A DNA stretch of 10,049 nucleotides from Cryomorphaceae bacterium. GTDB taxonomy: Bacteria; Bacteroidota; Bacteroidia; Flavobacteriales; Schleiferiaceae. The notes under the pieces are model-generated. The model saw nothing but the letters and a program-made list of their open reading frames with translations, was not told the origin of the DNA and made no database searches. Each line of letters begins with the position of its first letter. Positions within the stretch are counted from its first letter, which is position 1. Location: NCBI GenBank assembly GCA_013911625.1, contig JACESW010000028.1, forward strand, positions 1 to 10,049, given 5' to 3'. The translations under genes and the position numbers were made by a program. Shown in pieces: positions 7,979 to 10,049 of this stretch.

Positions 7979-9454
7979 TTAAAATCTATCGAACCACGTT
8001 CCTTGATTACCAATAATGATGGAATTAGAAATTCGCTCTCCAAAGTTATCCCTGCTGTATTGGGTAGAGGTCGCATCAATATCAGGACCTGCATTGGTAT
8101 GGCGTGTCAAATGATACTGCCACTTGTGATCCTTCACCTCACCCAAAGCAGAACTATGAATAAGCGTGTATTGACGGCCTATGAGCTCCTGGTCCACAAA
8201 GATGAACACCTGATTCTGCTGCACCGGGGTACTTGAACTCTTTAATTGATCGTATTGCCAAACTTGGTACGGATAGTTACGACCGTCGAACGAACGTTCC
8301 TCCACAAGTGAAGGCGCACCATATTGGAGGAAAACTCGGCCCATCTGAGACCTGTAGCCTGGTACAGTTCTGCTTCCAAACTCTTGGTCTACTTTATCGA
8401 CCACTACCAAATAGCCCTTCCACTCTCCTAACGGATCCATCGCATTTTTATCCGTCCAAAAATTCACGATGAACGATGCAATTCTAGCCGTATCCTCGGA
8501 ATCTTTTAAGTTGGTCATAATGCGGCGCTCTGACATAGTTGCTACAGGCGCAATCATACGTAAGTATTCATTGACCTGAGACCACTGGCCCCAGCCATTT
8601 TCAAATACCGCACGAGTAACACTCACCTCGGGGCCGTTCCACGCGGCTTCATCCGCCTTGTCGTTGTACCAGTAAAAAGGGCTAATGCGCTCAGCAACTG
8701 CTTGACCAGTACTGTCTAACATTACGATGGAATATTCATATTGACCGCTTTTTTGGGATGAAAAATCAATTTTATTGTAGACCGGCGTACTCCCTGTATT
8801 ACAACGTGCAAACCCTGAAGTCCCAGGAATAATATTGCCGTAAGCATCCGTCAATTTGTACTGGAGAATGTATTTGCCTGAGGCTACAAAGCCTTCTGTA
8901 TACATGCTCAAAGTCGATTCATTTTCAAATACCGGCAGTCCTAAAGACGCCACCGGAACTACAGAAACTCCTCGTTTCACATAGTTCACAGGAACCTCCT
9001 CTACATCATCAAGCAACACCGGCTGCGACAGCCAAAAATCGCTAGCAACATATTCGAGAGTATCGCTAAAACTCCAGTCACTATTGGACACCTCGTCGTA
9101 TAGAAAGATCTCCAACGGTCTCTTCTCTATCTCTTTAGTGTCATCAAAAGTGAACGTACTCTTTTGCAACATTAACGGCGCACTCGAGGCGGAATCTTCA
9201 CTGGTATATTCAAATCGAACTACATCTACCTTACCCTCAAAGGACAAAGCCACCTTAAACCGTGCATGCCAGATTGAATCCGCATCCATTTCAAAGGCAA
9301 TGGTGCTTGCGTCAAGCGTACTGAAAAAGTCCACATAAGGACCTTGAGTCTCACTCACATATTGGATAGGCTGCAATCCAAAGCGCAACTCCTGCGCTTT
9401 AGTTGAAGTAGTCAGTGCAAGTAGAAATATGACTTTAAAGAAAGATTTCATCAT
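7979..9454 (-). CDS. GWxTD-family exported protein with degenerate GWxTD motif
   Basis: A 491-residue protein with signal peptide MMKSFFKVIFLLALTTSTKAQ, so it is exported to periplasm or surface. The C-terminal region fits the Bacteroidota GWxTD-domain family: NFWTDKNAMDPLGEWKGY (331-348) as the FW-D-P block, then GYRSQMGRVFLQYGAPS (366-382) in place of the usual GW-x-TDRGRVYxxYGxP, then YPYQVWQYD (394-402) and FIFVD (417-421). The N-terminal half (about 22-270) is beta-rich with no recognised motif. Function is unknown for the family. The start at 9454 is one of two tandem ATGs (9454 and 9451); both put the signal peptide at the N-terminus. A TTG at 9472 would give a poorer signal sequence and lies upstream of the likely transcription start. 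It heads an operon with the glycosyltransferase 6 nt downstream. Confidence 0.82.
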   Translation of the reverse strand: MMKSFFKVIFLLALTTSTKAQELRFGLQPIQYVSETQGPYVDFFSTLDASTIAFEMDADSIWHARFKVALSFEGKVDVVRFEYTSEDSASSAPLMLQKSTFTFDDTKEIEKRPLEIFLYDEVSNSDWSFSDTLEYVASDFWLSQPVLLDDVEEVPVNYVKRGVSVVPVASLGLPVFENESTLSMYTEGFVASGKYILQYKLTDAYGNIIPGTSGFARCNTGSTPVYNKIDFSSQKSGQYEYSIVMLDSTGQAVAERISPFYWYNDKADEAAWNGPEVSVTRAVFENGWGQWSQVNEYLRMIAPVATMSERRIMTNLKDSEDTARIASFIVNFWTDKNAMDPLGEWKGYLVVVDKVDQEFGSRTVPGYRSQMGRVFLQYGAPSLVEERSFDGRNYPYQVWQYDQLKSSSTPVQQNQVFIFVDQELIGRQYTLIHSSALGEVKDHKWQYHLTRHTNAGPDIDATSTQYSRDNFGERISNSIIIGNQGTWFDRF

Positions 9455-9457
9455 CCT

Positions 9458-9486
9458 CAAAGATAATTGCAAAATTGCCCTTGCAA
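9458..9486 (-). promoter_or_regulatory. Bacteroidota-type promoter for the GWxTD-glycosyltransferase operon
   Basis: Read on the minus strand, TTG (9486-9484) and TATCTTTG (9465-9458, a perfect TAnnTTTG) are 18 bp apart. The -7 element ends only 3 nt before the first ATG at 9454, so the predicted start site falls on or next to the start codon. Confidence 0.7.
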
Positions 9487-9510
9487 AACACGAATTCCTG
9501 TTTAAATTTG
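9481..9510 (+). promoter_or_regulatory. Bacteroidota-type promoter for tRNA-Ser
   Basis: TTG (9481-9483) and TAAATTTG (9503-9510, a perfect TAnnTTTG) are separated by 19 bp. The predicted start near 9514-9517 leaves about 27-30 nt of 5' leader before the mature tRNA, to be removed by RNase P. Its -33 element abuts that of the opposing promoter. Confidence 0.75.
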
Positions 9511-9543
9511 CCGCCCACTCAGGAAGTAGCTTTACTTCCTATC

Positions 9544-9631
9544 GGAGAGATGGCAGAGTGGTCGAATGCACTGGTCTTGAAAACCAGCGTACCGAGAGGT
9601 ACCGGGGGTTCGAATCCCTCTCTCTCCGCCA
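9544..9631 (+). tRNA. tRNA-Ser (anticodon UGA)
   Basis: A complete cloverleaf with encoded CCA. The acceptor stem is GGAGAGA (9544-9550) with TCTCTCC (9621-9627), discriminator G9628, then CCA 9629-9631. The anticodon stem CTGGT (9571-9575) / ACCAG (9583-9587) holds the loop CT-TGA-AA, with anticodon TGA at 9578-9580 reading UCA and related Ser codons. The long variable arm typical of class II tRNAs is GTACC-GAGA-GGTAC (9589-9602). The T-stem GGGGG/CCCTC encloses TTCGAAT (9609-9615). Confidence 0.98.
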
Positions 9632-9641
9632 AAAACACTTG

Positions 9642-9669
9642 AAAACCAGCGTTTTACGCTGGTTTTTTT
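9642..9669 (+). terminator. Rho-independent terminator of tRNA-Ser
   Basis: A 10-bp stem AAAACCAGCG (9642-9651) / CGCTGGTTTT (9657-9666) has the loop TTTTA, and the T-tract runs to 9669. It starts 11 nt after the tRNA CCA. The left arm copies the tRNA anticodon arm (see findings). Confidence 0.85.
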
Positions 9670-9725
9670 ATGCCCATTCGCGAACGAAGCTCGCTTCAGT
9701 GAGCGGGATGGGTATAAAAAATACA

Positions 9726-9742
9726 GAACGCCGAAGGCGTTC
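9726..9742. repeat. Hairpin GAACGCC-GAA-GGCGTTC
   Basis: A perfect 7-bp stem with a 3-nt loop. Read on the minus strand, a T-rich run follows shortly after, so it could be a weak backup terminator for the minus-strand integrase, or a branch of the surrounding structured segment. Confidence 0.5.
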
Positions 9743-9798
9743 CGGTTTTCAGGTGTTTTTGGAAGGGCTCCACCTCCAGGGATCTTTTGAGCGAAGCG

Positions 9799-9831
9799 AA
9801 AAAAAATCCCAGCCACTAGAACGACTGGGAT
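9799..9831 (-). terminator. Rho-independent terminator of the integrase/transposase gene
   Basis: On the minus strand, ATCCCAG (9831-9825) pairs with CTGGGAT (9812-9806) across a 12-nt loop and is followed by a run of T (9806-9799). It lies 5 nt beyond the integrase stop codon. Confidence 0.88.
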
Positions 9832-9836
9832 CTAAC

Positions 9837-10049
9837 CTATTTTTGGCCATTACCGTTTTCACCGACACCTTCACTACAGCCTTCTTCGACCGAACATGAA
9901 CAGTTTTCGCAGCGAGCAACTTTATTTGCCTCTACCCTTTTCTTCTTGGCATCCGCAATGACTTTCTTCACATCAAGCCAGTTATCTCTACCTTCAAGAA
10001 CTTCTAAAGGTGTATATATCCCATGGGCGGAATGCGGCCTGTTCATATA
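9837..10049 (-). CDS. C-terminal end of an IS3-type integrase/transposase (rve core), 5' partial
   Basis: Seventy residues are visible and the frame stays open to the window edge: the codon ahead of the internal ATG at 10046 is Tyr, giving Y-MNRPHSAHGIYTPLEVLEG. This matches the end of the retroviral-type integrase core of IS3-family OrfB proteins, typically Y-N-x-RPHxAL-x-x-x-TPxE. The DDE catalytic residues would lie upstream and outside the window. The tail (about 35-70) is basic, then has a CENCSC cluster and a further Cys (V-E-E-G-C), then a low-complexity Gly/Asn end. It has its own terminator. It could belong to an intact insertion element or a remnant; the terminal inverted repeat of an element was not recognised here. 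Confidence 0.75.
   Translation of the reverse strand, partial: YMNRPHSAHGIYTPLEVLEGRDNWLDVKKVIADAKKKRVEANKVARCENCSCSVEEGCSEGVGENGNGQK

Larger units (their letters stand above)
9629..9762. repeat. 134-bp segment bounded by 19-bp inverted repeats, abutting the tRNA
   Basis: The left arm CCAAAAACACTTGAAAACC (9629-9647) and right arm GGTTTTCAGGTGTTTTTGG (9744-9762) match at 18 of 19 positions, and the single mismatch is a G-T wobble. The left arm begins within the tRNA CCA end. Inside are a 16-bp hairpin (9664-9679 with 9706-9721, two wobbles) and a 7-bp hairpin (9726-9732 with 9736-9742), so the whole could fold as one stem with two branches. It could be a MITE-like or REP-like repeat, a structured RNA, or chance. 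Confidence 0.6.

Noticed and set aside
9664..9721. 16-bp hairpin as a terminator
   Set aside because: Its T-tract is on the 5' side and A-tract on the 3' side on both strands, the wrong way round for a rho-independent terminator.
9532..9816. Minus-strand reading frame containing the residues [13 protein letters not shown]
   Set aside because: It is antisense to tRNA-Ser; this peptide is a well-known spurious translation of serine tRNA genes.
9429..9899. Plus-strand reading frame of 156 residues across the tRNA and its flank
   Set aside because: It runs through the tRNA, two terminators and the shared promoter region, and has no domain-like sequence.

Overview
The window looks like chromosomal DNA of a Bacteroidota bacterium, most likely a marine Flavobacteriales-type lineage. 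The evidence is a C-terminal type IX secretion sorting domain (CHU_C / gliding-motility-associated type), a TonB-dependent receptor with a carboxypeptidase-regulatory-like N-terminal domain, a GWxTD-family exported protein, promoters of the Bacteroidota type (TTG - 17 to 19 bp - TAnnTTTG), and an absence of clear Shine-Dalgarno sequences. The lineage call is inference; no taxonomic marker gene is present.

Layout. On the plus strand, positions 3-2531 carry most of a large secreted surface protein. It has an IgGFc-binding-like N-terminal region, Ig/PKD-like repeats and a T9SS type B tail, and its start codon lies just outside the window. Its stop overlaps the start of a HAD-family phosphatase (2531-3193) in the sequence TAATG. 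A consensus promoter at 3201-3228 then drives a 335-residue cytoplasmic protein (3251-4258) resembling the Bacteroidota DUF6695 family. A perfect GC-rich hairpin at 4263-4293 ends this unit and serves the convergent minus-strand unit as well.

On the minus strand, transcription runs from about 9454 down to 4314: a GWxTD-like exported protein, then 6 nt later a family 2 glycosyltransferase, then, after 140 nt containing two palindromes, an outer-membrane TonB-dependent receptor. The GWxTD promoter stands back-to-back with the promoter of a plus-strand tRNA-Ser(UGA) gene at 9544-9631; the two share the palindromic hexamer TTGCAA as their -33 elements. The GWxTD promoter sits so close to its ATG that the mRNA may be leaderless.

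Downstream of the tRNA is a short non-coding stretch, 9632-9836, rich in secondary structure. It holds a tRNA terminator whose stem repeats the tRNA anticodon-arm sequence, and a 134-bp segment bounded by 19-bp inverted repeats that begin at the tRNA CCA end. Beyond it lies the terminator and C-terminal part of a minus-strand IS3-type integrase/transposase that runs off the window at 10049. The tRNA flank is thus a small accessory, repeat-bearing boundary.

Most genes are ordinary for the phylum. The parts that deserve attention are the tRNA-adjacent structured element, the shared divergent promoter with its leaderless candidate, the putative His/Cys permuted papain-like domain in the DUF6695-like protein, and the degenerate GWxTD motif.
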